Assembly (NCBI RefSeq): GCF_036241575.1
Contig: NZ_CP108455.1
Span: forward strand, 5,025,501-5,089,500
Direction: 5' to 3'
DNA length: 64,000 bases
Origin: Streptomyces sp. NBC_01267
GTDB taxonomy: Bacteria; Actinomycetota; Actinomycetes; Streptomycetales; Streptomycetaceae
The position numbers were made by a program, and so were the translations under genes. Of the stretch, positions 1 to 7,827 are shown one piece after another (within the stretch, counting starts at the first letter, position 1; the number at the start of each line of letters is the position of its first letter). Below the pieces are notes generated by a model. It saw only the letters and a list, made by a program, of their open reading frames with translations. It did not search any database and was not told the origin of the DNA.

Positions 1-491
1 TCGCCCAGCAGGCTCAGGCCCGGGTGCAGCATCAACAGCAGGCTGTCGATGCCACCGGCCGTGAGCTGGCGTACCTGCTCCTGGTTCTCCGCCAGCGACT
101 CCCCGGAAACGGCCAGCACGACCCGTACGCCGAGCGCACGGGCCGCGTTCTGGACGCCGCGGATCACCTCCGCGTAGTAGTAGCCGCCCGGCGGGACCAC
201 CAGCCCGACGGCGTACCGCTCTGTCGCGGGCGGCGGGACGGGGACCGGAGCCTCGGCCGCGGGTGCGCCTGCGGACGCGGGGGCGGCGGCCCTGGTGTCG
301 ACCGGGGTCAGGGCCCTCGCACCGCCGTGCACCCGGGTCAGCAGCCCCCGGCCCGCCAGCTCCCGTACGTCCTGCCGCAAGGTGACGGCGGAGACGCCCA
401 TCTCCGCCGCCAGCTCCTTGACCGTGACCGTGCCCGAACCCTGGCGCTCCACCGCACGCAGGATCGCCTGCCGCCGCTCGTCAGCCAACAC
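1..491 (-). CDS. DeoR-HTH / LacI-type sugar-sensing regulator, partial
   Basis: This is the first ~163 codons of a transcriptional regulator; the rest lies beyond the left edge. The N-terminus reads MLADERRQAILRAVERQG and continues into ELAAEMGVSAVTLRQDVREL and LLTRVHGGAR, the classic DeoR winged helix-turn-helix. After an Ala/Pro-rich linker (about residues 60-90) comes YAVGLVVPPGGYYYAEVIRG and VLAVSGES, the start of a LacI/periplasmic-binding-protein effector domain. The GTG start at 491 was chosen because GAGAGGGG lies just upstream; an upstream in-frame GTG exists. Such hybrids normally bind a sugar or related ligand and repress nearby catabolic genes. It probably controls the lyase/propeller/symporter genes to its right through the inverted repeats near 3.8-4.0 kb, which is inference. 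Confidence 0.85.
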   Translation of the reverse strand, partial: MLADERRQAILRAVERQGSGTVTVKELAAEMGVSAVTLRQDVRELAGRGLLTRVHGGARALTPVDTRAAAPASAGAPAAEAPVPVPPPATERYAVGLVVPPGGYYYAEVIRGVQNAARALGVRVVLAVSGESLAENQEQVRQLTAGGIDSLLLMLHPGLSLLG

Positions 492-590
492 CTTCAGTCC
501 CCTCTCGGTAACGAGTGAGTCGCCCTCCTTCACTCGACAACCAAAAGATATCAATCAAAGGTAAACATCGGCTTCGAACGACAGTTTTCA

Positions 591-616
591 TGAACGGCGT
601 TCAGGGCCGCCGTTCA
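591..616. terminator. Inverted repeat between regulator and propeller gene
   Basis: TGAACGGCG at 591-599 is followed by an 8-nt loop and the perfect complement CGCCGTTCA at 608-616. It lies 35-60 nt beyond the stop of the leftward propeller gene, as a terminator would. There is no U-run after the stem, so it could instead be an operator for the regulator gene. Confidence 0.5.
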
Positions 617-620
617 CGGC

Positions 621-654
621 GACTGTTCAGGCGGCTGTTCAGGCGGCTGTTCAG
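621..654 (-). repeat. Three 12-nt tandem repeats with in-frame stops
   Basis: Read leftward, the end of the propeller gene is TGA-ACAGCCGCC repeated three times with period 12 (the last copy has ACAGTCGCC). The true stop codon is therefore followed by two more in-frame TGA codons. This gives a triple stop directly before the inverted repeat at 591-616. Confidence 0.6.
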
Positions 655-2672
655 TACGACGGCCTGTCGTCGACCTCGACGAGATTGTTGCCGCGGAGCG
701 TGTAGAGCATGCCCCGGTCCACGTTGACGTGCGGGCCGCTGTACCAGACGCCGTTGATGCCGGCGACGACCGTGCTGACGGCGAACGTCTTCGGGTGGAA
801 ACGGAAGAGCGTGGTGTCCGAGACGCCGTAGACCACACCGCGGTTGACGACCATGGCGCCGAATCCCTTGCAGACACTGCTCACATCAGCGGTGTGCACC
901 ACCTTGCGGGTCCGTACGTCGATGACGAACGACGCGCCCTTCGTGGTGAGTCCGTAGAGGTTCCGGCCCTGCACCGCCAGCGCCGCCACCCCCGCGGTCT
1001 GCTGCGTATCGACGCGCCACTTCTCCCGTCCGGTGACCGGATCGACAGCGACGACGGTGGCGCGCGGCCCCTCCTTGGCGTCGTTGTCGCCGCCCAGGTA
1101 GGCGACGCCCTGCCGGTTGACCACTGCCCGCACCATCTGGACGTCGTCGATGGGGTTGACGTAGGAGGCCGACTTCCCGGTCCTCGGGGAGTACGTCCAC
1201 AGGGCGCCGCCGCCCTCGGTGTCGGACTGCACGCCGACGAGGAACAGCTCGTTCTCCGGGTCCCACGAGGTGTCCAACGGCCGGTTCTGCTCACTGGGGA
1301 AGTGCGCGGCCTGCTGCGGCTGCTGCCGCTTGGCGGGGTCGTACCGATAGATGCCCAGCGCGTCGTACTGACCTGTGTACAGGCGTCCCTCGATCACCTC
1401 GGCGTCCTTGGCCTCGCCGGGTGCCTGCAGGTTGACCACCTCGCCGGTCCGCAGATTGCGCCGGGAGATGGAGCTGTTGCCGCCGACGTAGACGTACCCG
1501 CGGCCGGCGGCGATCCCCATGCCTGCCTGCGGACTGGCGGGCGCGCCCGCCTCCTTCAGGTCGGTGACCACCGACGTACGGGCCGCCAGGTCGATCTCGG
1601 CGACGAAACCGTAGCCCGAGACGACCGCCAGCTTCCCGTCGGTGTGGTCCACGCCCCAGATCTCACCGAGGTCCGGTCCGTCGAACTCGACGGGGGAAAC
1701 CGTCCTGTCTGCCTTCGAGTAGGCCTGCACCCCCGCCTCGGAGGCGAAGTAGATCCGGTCCTCGTCGGCGGTGAACGCCTTGATGGTCTGCGCCTGGGTG
1801 GGTACCACGGTGTACGAGGAGAGGTCGTTCAGGTCCATCAGCGCGAGCTTCGAGGGATCGACTCCACCTGAGGTGCCGACGACCAAGTGCTTGTCCATGA
1901 CGGCGAGTTCCCGCAGGCTGGGGTCCTTCTCCATCTCCTTGGGCACGATCGAGGTGAAGGTGCGCTTCTGCCGGTCGAAGGCGAACAGCGATGCCCTGCT
2001 GGCGCCGCCCCCGCCGGAGAGGATGCTGCCCGCCCCGAAGAAGACGGTGGTGTCCGTGGCGGCGACCGCCCTGGCCAGGGTGGCCTTCGGGTCGGGGGCA
2101 CCCAGGTCGGTGACGGTGCCGGTGGCCGGGTCGTACTCCCACAGGACGGGCGCCCTGTCAGGGACGCCGCCCACGGCGTAGACCGTGCCGTCGGGGGCGA
2201 CCGCCAGATCGCGGATGTCCCGGTCCCCGGTCCTGCCGATGGGCACGGCAGGCTTTTCCGGCGTCTTCAGGTCCCACCGGAAGAGATTCGGCTTGCCTTC
2301 GTCGGCCTTCAGCAGGACGCCGATATAGAGGTACTGGCCGGTGGGGTCCGCCGCGAGCGCCTGGATGGACGGCTTGGGCCCTGCCCCGACTTCGGTGTAC
2401 GACACCACCTTCCGGCTCGGCAGATGGAACCCGATCACCCTGGCGGGTTCCACGTTGCGGGCCCCTATATAGACGGTGTCACCGACCAGCAGTCCACTCA
2501 TCAGGGAGAACTGGACCAGACCGGGCCCGAGATCGGTCACCACGGTCGTGGGCGCCCGACCGGACGCGGCCTGCGCCCGGTCGGCGAAGAGGGATCCGGC
2601 GGCCGTCGCGAGCCCGAGCGCACCACCGGCCTGCAGCATTCGGCGCCTGCTCACGGTCGAATAGTCGGTCAT
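651..2672 (-). CDS. Tat-exported beta-propeller (PQQ/YVTN-like repeat) protein
   Basis: A 673-residue protein. The N-terminus has a twin-arginine signal (SRRRMLQAGG, then a hydrophobic stretch and a cleavage-like ADRAQAASG), so it should be exported folded. The body is a series of ~45-60-residue beta-blade-like repeats such as VYIGARNVEPARVIG, DLAVAPDGTVYAVGG and NRQGVAYLGGDND, typical of 7/8-bladed PQQ-like or YVTN propellers. It is leftward, 114 nt downstream of the polysaccharide-lyase-like gene and upstream of the regulator, so the three probably share one regulon. Some lyases (for example PL22 and ulvan lyases) use propeller folds, but no catalytic residues can be assigned here, so binding or lyase activity is only a possibility. 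Confidence 0.8.
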   Translation of the reverse strand: MTDYSTVSRRRMLQAGGALGLATAAGSLFADRAQAASGRAPTTVVTDLGPGLVQFSLMSGLLVGDTVYIGARNVEPARVIGFHLPSRKVVSYTEVGAGPKPSIQALAADPTGQYLYIGVLLKADEGKPNLFRWDLKTPEKPAVPIGRTGDRDIRDLAVAPDGTVYAVGGVPDRAPVLWEYDPATGTVTDLGAPDPKATLARAVAATDTTVFFGAGSILSGGGGASRASLFAFDRQKRTFTSIVPKEMEKDPSLRELAVMDKHLVVGTSGGVDPSKLALMDLNDLSSYTVVPTQAQTIKAFTADEDRIYFASEAGVQAYSKADRTVSPVEFDGPDLGEIWGVDHTDGKLAVVSGYGFVAEIDLAARTSVVTDLKEAGAPASPQAGMGIAAGRGYVYVGGNSSISRRNLRTGEVVNLQAPGEAKDAEVIEGRLYTGQYDALGIYRYDPAKRQQPQQAAHFPSEQNRPLDTSWDPENELFLVGVQSDTEGGGALWTYSPRTGKSASYVNPIDDVQMVRAVVNRQGVAYLGGDNDAKEGPRATVVAVDPVTGREKWRVDTQQTAGVAALAVQGRNLYGLTTKGASFVIDVRTRKVVHTADVSSVCKGFGAMVVNRGVVYGVSDTTLFRFHPKTFAVSTVVAGINGVWYSGPHVNVDRGMLYTLRGNNLVEVDDRPSY

Positions 2673-2697
2673 CTGTACTCCTAGTGGTAGGGACTCT

Positions 2698-2779
2698 GCG
2701 GATTCGGTCCGCGGACTCGGTCTGCGGTTTCGGCCCGCGGTTTCGGTCTGCGGTTTCGGTCCGCTTATTCGGTGTGCGG
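2698..2779. repeat. 13-bp tandem repeat, six copies
   Basis: The unit GCGGTTTCGGTCT (consensus GCGGNTTCGGTCN) repeats at 2698, 2711, 2724, 2737, 2750 and 2763 and ends in a partial GCGG. It fills the whole gap between the two leftward genes. Its period of 13 is not a multiple of three and it is non-coding. It could be a slippage-prone leader or an iterated protein-binding site. Confidence 0.85.
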
Positions 2780-2786
2780 ATGCGCG

Positions 2787-3629
2787 TCAGGACAGATCGA
2801 AAATGCGGATGTCGTCGTGCTGAACGATCCGCGTGGGTACGTCACCGTCCCCGAGCGTTTCCGAGGGACGGTAGAGACCCCACTTGATATAGCCGTGTTC
2901 GGCCGGATTCTCCGGCTGGTAGGTGCGCACGTTCTCGTACGAGGCGGCCGACGTGTAGTCGGACTGCCCCGGAAGCTGCACGGAGACCTTGAAGTACCCC
3001 GTCTCGTCAGTGGTCCAGCGCGCGTCCACGCGGAACTTCATCCACTTGTTGACGTAGGGGCGGAAGTCCGGCACCACCGTCGTCTGCCGGTTCAGGTGCG
3101 GGGACCGGAACGCCATCGCATTGCGCTTCGCCATCAGGTAGAACGCCGGGACGTTGCCGCCCGCGTACTTCCCCTGGAAGACGATGTCGCCCGTCTCGCT
3201 GTCGCCCGACTTGTACGGCTGCCAGTCCTTCAGCAGCACGCTGAACTCGTAGCGCTGCACGTCACCCACGACGAACTGCCCGTTGGTCAGCAGGTCCGTC
3301 GCGGTCTCGCTGCGCGGTGCGCCGTTGGACTCGTATCCCGGATCGCCGAGCGTCACCTTGTGCTGGACCGCGTACGCACTCCCGTTTCCCGGCCGCACGA
3401 CGCCGGAAGCGTCCGGTGCTGTGGCGTGCGTGGTGGTCAGGCCTTTCACTCCCGAGTCCAGGGTGCCGCTCTCGTAATCCACGTGCAGGACTTCCTTGGC
3501 GCTCTGTGCGGCCACCGACCTGACGGGCGAGGTCCTTTCCGCATCGGCTCCATGGGCTTGGGACAGCAGGAACGGAACCAGCAGGGCTCCTGCTCCGAGC
3601 GCGGTCGATACCTTGCGAAGCTTGGTCAT
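2787..3629 (-). CDS. Secreted polysaccharide-lyase-like (heparin lyase-type jelly-roll) protein
   Basis: A 280-residue protein starting MTKLRKVSTALGAGALL, with a Sec-type signal peptide ending near SQAHGADA. The ATG at 3629 was chosen over longer frames because GAGGGG lies just upstream and the signal peptide begins there. Features such as RYEFSVLLKDW, GDIVFQGKY, KWMKFRVDARW, GYIKWGLYR and the C-terminal VQHDDIRIF match the concanavalin-like jelly-roll of the heparin-lyase I-like Polysaccharide lyase family (PF14099). That family cleaves uronic-acid polysaccharides by beta-elimination outside the cell. It is the first leftward gene of the cluster and is read away from the symporter genes. The substrate is unknown. 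Confidence 0.78.
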   Translation of the reverse strand: MTKLRKVSTALGAGALLVPFLLSQAHGADAERTSPVRSVAAQSAKEVLHVDYESGTLDSGVKGLTTTHATAPDASGVVRPGNGSAYAVQHKVTLGDPGYESNGAPRSETATDLLTNGQFVVGDVQRYEFSVLLKDWQPYKSGDSETGDIVFQGKYAGGNVPAFYLMAKRNAMAFRSPHLNRQTTVVPDFRPYVNKWMKFRVDARWTTDETGYFKVSVQLPGQSDYTSAASYENVRTYQPENPAEHGYIKWGLYRPSETLGDGDVPTRIVQHDDIRIFDLS

Positions 3630-3798
3630 TTCGCCCCTCGACATCGTGGGATTTGCAGGTGAAGCCGGGCTGGGAGGCCCCGATGGCCCCCGCCTCGTGC
3701 GGTGCTCGGTCGGCGGACGCTCGGCGCGGCTGCATGACGGAGTTGTCACGCCCAACGGTGATGCGACATCACTCGAAGCCGTATCGCGGCGTTCGTGC

Positions 3799-3828
3799 TT
3801 CGTTCATGCTGACATGATTACGAACGAA
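3799..3828. promoter_or_regulatory. Operator-like inverted repeat 1 (TTCGTTC-N16-GAACGAA)
   Basis: Arms TTCGTTC (3799-3805) and GAACGAA (3822-3828) are separated by 16 nt. The site lies about 170 nt upstream of the lyase-like gene start and shares both arms and spacing with a second site near 3950. Confidence 0.7.
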
Positions 3829-3948
3829 AGCGAAAGGCTGGTGACAAGACTCGTTGAATCCAAGGGTGGATGGGCCTGTAGCCCCCTCGATGTCGAGCTC
3901 CGGGCGGCTTGTGGCCCTCGAAGTGACGTCGTCCTCGGTGCGCCGCAA

Positions 3949-3982
3949 CCTTCGTTCGATGGATTGCGATGCCGAACGAAGG
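3949..3982. promoter_or_regulatory. Operator-like inverted repeat 2 (TTCGTTC-N16-GAACGAA)
   Basis: A perfect 9-bp inverted repeat: CCTTCGTTC at 3949-3957 and GAACGAAGG at 3974-3982, again with 16 nt between the arms. It sits about 125 nt upstream of the DUF3311/symporter operon. The DeoR/LacI-type regulator at the left edge is the obvious candidate to bind it. Confidence 0.72.
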
Positions 3983-4104
3983 CCGTAGGGCGACGCTCCA
4001 GGGGCCCGAGCCTCGCCCTACGGACCCGTACGGGGCATTTCGCACCCGGTTCCTGGACATGACCGAAGGAGGGATCACCTCCAATTCCGTTCCAGGAGTT
4101 CGCA

Positions 4105-4335
4105 GTGAAACGTCTTGGTCTGCTCGGCGCAGTTCCCTTTGTCGGCATGTTGGGCGGTGTCTTCGTCGCCAACCGCACCACGCCGTACGTCCTGGGCATG
4201 CCGTTCCTGCTGTTCTGGGTGTCGCTGTGGGTGGTGCTGACCTCCGTGACGCTCGCCGTGATCTACCGGTTGGACCCGCGCAACAAGGAGGTTCAGCGTG
4301 ACGGAGGTTCAGCGGTGAAGGAGGTCGAGCAGTGA
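4105..4335 (+). CDS. DUF3311 small membrane protein (symporter partner)
   Basis: A 76-residue protein with two predicted membrane segments (about residues 5-22 and 29-55: GLLGAVPFVGMLGGVFVAN and MPFLLFWVSLWVVLTSVTLA). The pattern NRTTPYVLGMPFLLFW and the ending VIYRLDPRNK are typical of DUF3311, which is regularly encoded just before sodium:solute symporters. It starts at GTG 4105 behind CCAGGAG and overlaps the symporter gene by 4 nt (GTGA), so the two are translationally coupled. By analogy it is probably a small subunit or assembly factor of the transporter. Confidence 0.88.
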   Translation: MKRLGLLGAVPFVGMLGGVFVANRTTPYVLGMPFLLFWVSLWVVLTSVTLAVIYRLDPRNKEVQRDGGSAVKEVEQ

Positions 4336-5882
4336 TCGCGCTCGCCGTCATCCTCGCCTTCGTGCTGGTCGCACTCTGTGTGGGCATCCGTTCCCGGCGG
4401 GGCAGGAGCATGGATCTGGAGCAGTGGTCGGTCGGCGGCCGGGGCTTCGGATCGGTCTTCGTCTTCCTGCTCATGGCAGGGGAGATCTATACGACCTTCA
4501 CCTTTCTCGGCGCCTCCGGATGGGCCTACGGCAAGGGCGGGCCCGCCTTCTACATCCTGTGCTACGGGTCGCTGGCCTACGTCATCTCGTACTGGCTGCT
4601 CCCGGTGATCTGGTCCTATGCGAAGCAGCACCAACTGCTGTCGCAGCCGGACTTCTTCGCGGCCAAGTACCGCAGCCCGGCCCTCGGGGTGGTCGTCGCG
4701 CTGGTCGGTGTGATCGCGATGGTCCCGTACCTCGTACTCCAGCTCCAGGGGCTCGGCGTCATCGTGTCGGTCGCCTCCTACGGGCACATCGGCCAGCACG
4801 CGGCCGTGGTCATCGGCGCACTCGTGCTCGCCGTGTACGTGACCGTCTCCGGAATCCACGGTTCGGCGTGGACCAGCGTCCTCAAGGACGGGCTCATCCT
4901 CGCCGTCGTCGTGGTCCTCGGCATCTACCTGCCGGTGCACTACTTCGGCAGCGTCGGTGCGATGTTCCACGCGGTGGACGCCGCCGAGCCCGGGTTGCTC
5001 ACCCTGCACTCCACCGGGATGAGCCCCACGTGGTTCGTCTCCACGGTGGTGCTGTCGGCGCTCGGGTTCTACATGTGGCCGCACAGCTTCGCCGCCTCCT
5101 ACAGCGCGCGGAACGAGCAGGTCTTCCGCCGGAACGCGATCTTCCTGCCGCTGTACCAACTGGTCCTGTTGTTCGTCCTGTTCGTAGGATTCGCCGCCGT
5201 CCTGGTGGTGCCGGGCCTCAAGAACGGCGACCTGTCGCTGCTGACGATCAGCCTGAAGGCGTTCCCGCCCTGGTTCGTCGGTGTCATCGGCGGGGCCGGT
5301 GTGCTCACCGCGCTGGTGCCCGGATCCCTGCTGCTGATGACGTCGGCGACCTCCCTCGCCAAGAACGTCTACCGGGTCGCCCGGCCCGCCAGTTCGGACG
5401 CCCAGGTACGGCGGCTGGCCAAGGTACTGGTTCCGGTGCTGGCGCTGGTCGCGCTGTTCTTCGCGTTCAACGGCGGAAGCACCATCGTCTCCCTGCTGCT
5501 GATGGGCTACGGCCTGGTCACCCAGCTGTTCCCGGCCCTGATCCTCAGCCTCGGACACCGGCGTCGGGCCACCGTCCCCGGGGCGGTGGCCGGAATGGCC
5601 GTCGGCGTCGCCGTGGTCGTGGCGTTCACCCTCGCGGGGACGGGCCTCGGCGATGTCGCCCCCTGGTTGCCCCGGCCCGTACAGGACCTCAACACCGGCC
5701 TCGTGGCCCTGGTGGCCAACTGCGCGGTCCTCACCGTCGTTTCGCTGCTCACCGGCCGCGCGGCGGACGGCAGCTCTGCGACGGACCCTGCGGCCAACGC
5801 TTCGGCGGACCCGTCGGCGGACCCGTCGTCGGACCCCTCGGCGGACGCGGACCGACTGGCGGGCGACCCGGCAACCGGCTGA
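4332..5882 (+). CDS. Sodium:solute symporter family permease
   Basis: A 516-residue integral membrane protein with about 12-13 hydrophobic segments. It has the SSS-family layout: a first helix, then RGRSMDLEQWSVGGRGFGSV, GEIYTTFTFLGASGWAYGKG, HQLLSQPDFFAAKYRSPALG and MSPTWFVSTVVLSALGFYMW. With the DUF3311 partner this resembles monocarboxylate/solute permeases of the MctP type; the actual substrate is not readable from sequence. The C-terminal tail is a soluble Ala/Ser/Asp/Pro-rich stretch with short SADPS-type repeats. It uses a GTG start overlapping the stop of the DUF3311 gene, and probably imports the product released by the neighbouring secreted enzymes. Confidence 0.9.
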   Translation: MIALAVILAFVLVALCVGIRSRRGRSMDLEQWSVGGRGFGSVFVFLLMAGEIYTTFTFLGASGWAYGKGGPAFYILCYGSLAYVISYWLLPVIWSYAKQHQLLSQPDFFAAKYRSPALGVVVALVGVIAMVPYLVLQLQGLGVIVSVASYGHIGQHAAVVIGALVLAVYVTVSGIHGSAWTSVLKDGLILAVVVVLGIYLPVHYFGSVGAMFHAVDAAEPGLLTLHSTGMSPTWFVSTVVLSALGFYMWPHSFAASYSARNEQVFRRNAIFLPLYQLVLLFVLFVGFAAVLVVPGLKNGDLSLLTISLKAFPPWFVGVIGGAGVLTALVPGSLLLMTSATSLAKNVYRVARPASSDAQVRRLAKVLVPVLALVALFFAFNGGSTIVSLLLMGYGLVTQLFPALILSLGHRRRATVPGAVAGMAVGVAVVVAFTLAGTGLGDVAPWLPRPVQDLNTGLVALVANCAVLTVVSLLTGRAADGSSATDPAANASADPSADPSSDPSADADRLAGDPATG

Positions 5883-5999
5883 CGGCAGTGCTCACCTCGC
5901 GGTGCGCCGGCAGCCCGTACGTCAGGGCGGCGGCGCACCGCCGGGGAAGCGTGGAGTCCGTTGGCTGCGGGGGCCGTTGGCGGTCATAGGGTGTCGACC

Positions 6000-6728
6000 G
6001 TGAGCAGACACATAGACTTCGAACGCCTGCACAACTTCCGGGACATGGGCGGCTACCGCACCGCCGACGGTCGCACGGTGCGCTGGGGCCGCCTCTACCG
6101 CTCCGATTCGCTGGCCAAGCTCCAGGGGGCAGATCGGGACCGGTTCCTGGAGCTCGGTGTGCGTACGGTGATCGACCTGCGCTACCCGTGGGAGATCGAG
6201 GCGAAAGGCCGGGCGCCCGAGGACGCGGGGCTCGACTGGTTCAACTTCAGCATCGAACACCGGCCGTACGATCAGGCCGAGATCGATCCCGATGTGGACC
6301 CCTGGCGCTACCTCGCCGACCGTTTCGCAGAGGTCGCCCTCGACGGTGCGGTGGAGATCCGGCAGGCCCTGGAGATCATCGCGTCACAGGACGCCCCGCA
6401 GGTCTTCCACTGCGCCTCGGGCAAGGACCGTACCGGCCTGATCGCCGCGCTCGTTCTCTCGCTCGTCGGAGTGTCCGAGGACGACATCGCCGCAGACTTC
6501 GCCCTGACCGAACTCGCCACGGACCGGCTGATCGCCGACTGGCACGCGTCCAACCCGACCCGCACGCTGAGGTGGCCCGGCTACGGCAGGGCCCCCGAGA
6601 CGGTCATCCGGCTGTTCCTGGCGGACCTGACGGCCGAGTACGGGGGCGTGCACGCGTACGCGACGAAGCACCTGGGCGTCGACGAGGAGCTGATCGCGGG
6701 GCTGCGGGAGCGGTTGCTGACCGACTGA
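6000..6728 (+). CDS. Tyrosine phosphatase (DSP/PTP superfamily, Y_phosphatase3 type)
   Basis: A ~242-residue cytoplasmic phosphatase. The N-terminal signature HNFRDMGGYRTADGRTVRWG followed by LYRSDSLAKL is typical of PF13350 enzymes. The P-loop CX5R is intact in FHCASGKDRTGLIAA, giving a Cys nucleophile and Arg for phosphate binding. GTG at 6000 (VSRHIDFERL) fits the family start; GTG at 5991 is an alternative. It follows the symporter by about 117 nt on the same strand, so it may share the transcript. Relatives act on protein phosphotyrosine or phosphoinositides; the substrate here is unknown. Confidence 0.88.
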   Translation: MSRHIDFERLHNFRDMGGYRTADGRTVRWGRLYRSDSLAKLQGADRDRFLELGVRTVIDLRYPWEIEAKGRAPEDAGLDWFNFSIEHRPYDQAEIDPDVDPWRYLADRFAEVALDGAVEIRQALEIIASQDAPQVFHCASGKDRTGLIAALVLSLVGVSEDDIAADFALTELATDRLIADWHASNPTRTLRWPGYGRAPETVIRLFLADLTAEYGGVHAYATKHLGVDEELIAGLRERLLTD

Positions 6729-7170
6729 ACCTTCGCTGTGCTGCGTCGTCCCGTGCGTGCGCCAGCGCAGGTGATCCACCTTGTGTGCCTTCATCGCCCG
6801 GAGCAGTGCGAGGGCTACGGAACAGAGCGCGGGTGAGTTGGCGAACCGGGTCTTCCGGTACGGGGATGAGCCGGTTCGCAATAGTGGTTACAGAATTCCA
6901 GCCTTGGCTTCGCCGCCGCCTGTGATGCCTGGCGTCGCGACGTGTTGTGGTGTGCTGGCCTGTACGCGTCGTCAGGCGTGTGGGAGGAGTTGGGGGCGCA
7001 GTCCGCTGGATGAGCCCAGGGGCGAGGGCTTGTATCCGGGTCGAGACGATATCGGGAGTCGAAATGCGAGCTTCCTGTCTGCTCGGGTGGAAGTTGACGC
7101 TGGCGAACTCTGCACGCCACGGATAGCGTCAGTACGACTGAGATACCTGTCATCCCACCGGGAGTTGTTA
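6729..7170. other. Non-coding gap between phosphatase and lipoprotein genes
   Basis: No convincing gene is visible in these 442 nt. Open frames here lack homology-like features or good start sites. The only structure noted is the inverted repeat at 6841-6879. The sequence is less GC-rich than the preceding genes and probably marks the left boundary of an accessory segment. Confidence 0.6.
6841..6879. terminator. 9-bp inverted repeat downstream of the phosphatase gene
   Basis: GCGAACCGG at 6841-6849 and CCGGTTCGC at 6871-6879 form a perfect stem with a 21-nt loop. It may terminate the phosphatase transcript. No U-tract follows. Confidence 0.45.
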
Positions 7171-7827
7171 GTGAACCGCCGTTCTTTGCCCGTAGTTGCC
7201 ACGCTCGCCGCTGCGACAGCCTTGTTGTTGTCGGCCTGTGGCGGCAGTGATGACAATCCGAAGGACATGGGCAAGATCGCGGGTGCCGACAGCGGGAACG
7301 AGAAGCCGTCGAGTTCGCCGAGCGCGAGCCCCTCTGACACGGCAGGCCGTCCAAACATCACGCTTGCCAAGGATATGAAGAACGTCTTCGAGGGCGGAAC
7401 GACCGGGGACCCGGTGAAGGATGCTGTCCTCAGGGACAACGAGCAGCGGATCAGTTCGCTCGACGATGCGATCAATGCCCGCTCGTTGGACCGTCCGGCA
7501 TTCAACTTTTACAACGCAGGGGACGCAGCTCTTTCGGCGGCGAAGTGGGTGAAGGGGTTCTTCGATTCCGGTATCACGTGGACGGGTGAAGTTCGCTACT
7601 ACGACCGCAAGGTCACTTCGCTGAAGATGAACGTGGCAACGTTGACTTACTGCTCGGACGAGTCGAAGTCGTACAACAAGGACCTCAAGACCGGTAAGAA
7701 GTCAGGCGAAGTGAGTGACCCTACCGACTCCCTGGTCTTCTACAATACGCGCCTGAAGAAGAACAACGACGGTACCTGGCAGACCACTGAAGTCTTCTCT
7801 CAGCGGGGATCAAAGCAGTGCCAGTGA
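7171..7827 (+). CDS. Secreted lipoprotein of unknown function
   Basis: A 218-residue lipoprotein starting VNRRSLPVVATLAAATALLL followed by SACGG. This is a lipoprotein signal with the lipobox at LLLSAC. The GTG at 7171 follows GGGAG at a normal distance; the open frame extends further upstream but without a credible start. After a Ser/Pro-rich linker, the body reads like a small mixed alpha/beta domain (NVFEGGTTGDPVKDAV, YYDRKVTSLKMNVATLTYC, TTEVFSQRGSKQCQ). That resembles an NTF2-like fold of actinobacterial lipoproteins, but the match is weak. Its 3-prime end overlaps the next gene by 10 nt, so the two are co-translated. Confidence 0.8.
   Translation: MNRRSLPVVATLAAATALLLSACGGSDDNPKDMGKIAGADSGNEKPSSSPSASPSDTAGRPNITLAKDMKNVFEGGTTGDPVKDAVLRDNEQRISSLDDAINARSLDRPAFNFYNAGDAALSAAKWVKGFFDSGITWTGEVRYYDRKVTSLKMNVATLTYCSDESKSYNKDLKTGKKSGEVSDPTDSLVFYNTRLKKNNDGTWQTTEVFSQRGSKQCQ

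Larger units (their letters stand above)
3630..4104. promoter_or_regulatory. Divergent regulatory region, 475 nt
   Basis: This gap separates the leftward lyase gene from the rightward DUF3311/symporter genes. It contains no plausible gene. It must carry both promoters, and it holds two inverted repeats of the same design, listed separately. CCAGGAG at about 4092-4097 is the ribosome-binding site of the rightward gene. Confidence 0.8.

Noticed and set aside
4293..5558. 421-codon minus-strand ORF opposite the symporter gene.
   Set aside because: It has a low-complexity Glu/Arg/His/Gln composition and no domains. The plus strand encodes a clear SSS transporter.
6384..6881. Minus-strand ORF with KAHKVDHL resembling a DUF397 C-terminus.
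   Set aside because: Most of it is antisense to the phosphatase gene, and the remaining similarity is too short to call a pseudogene.
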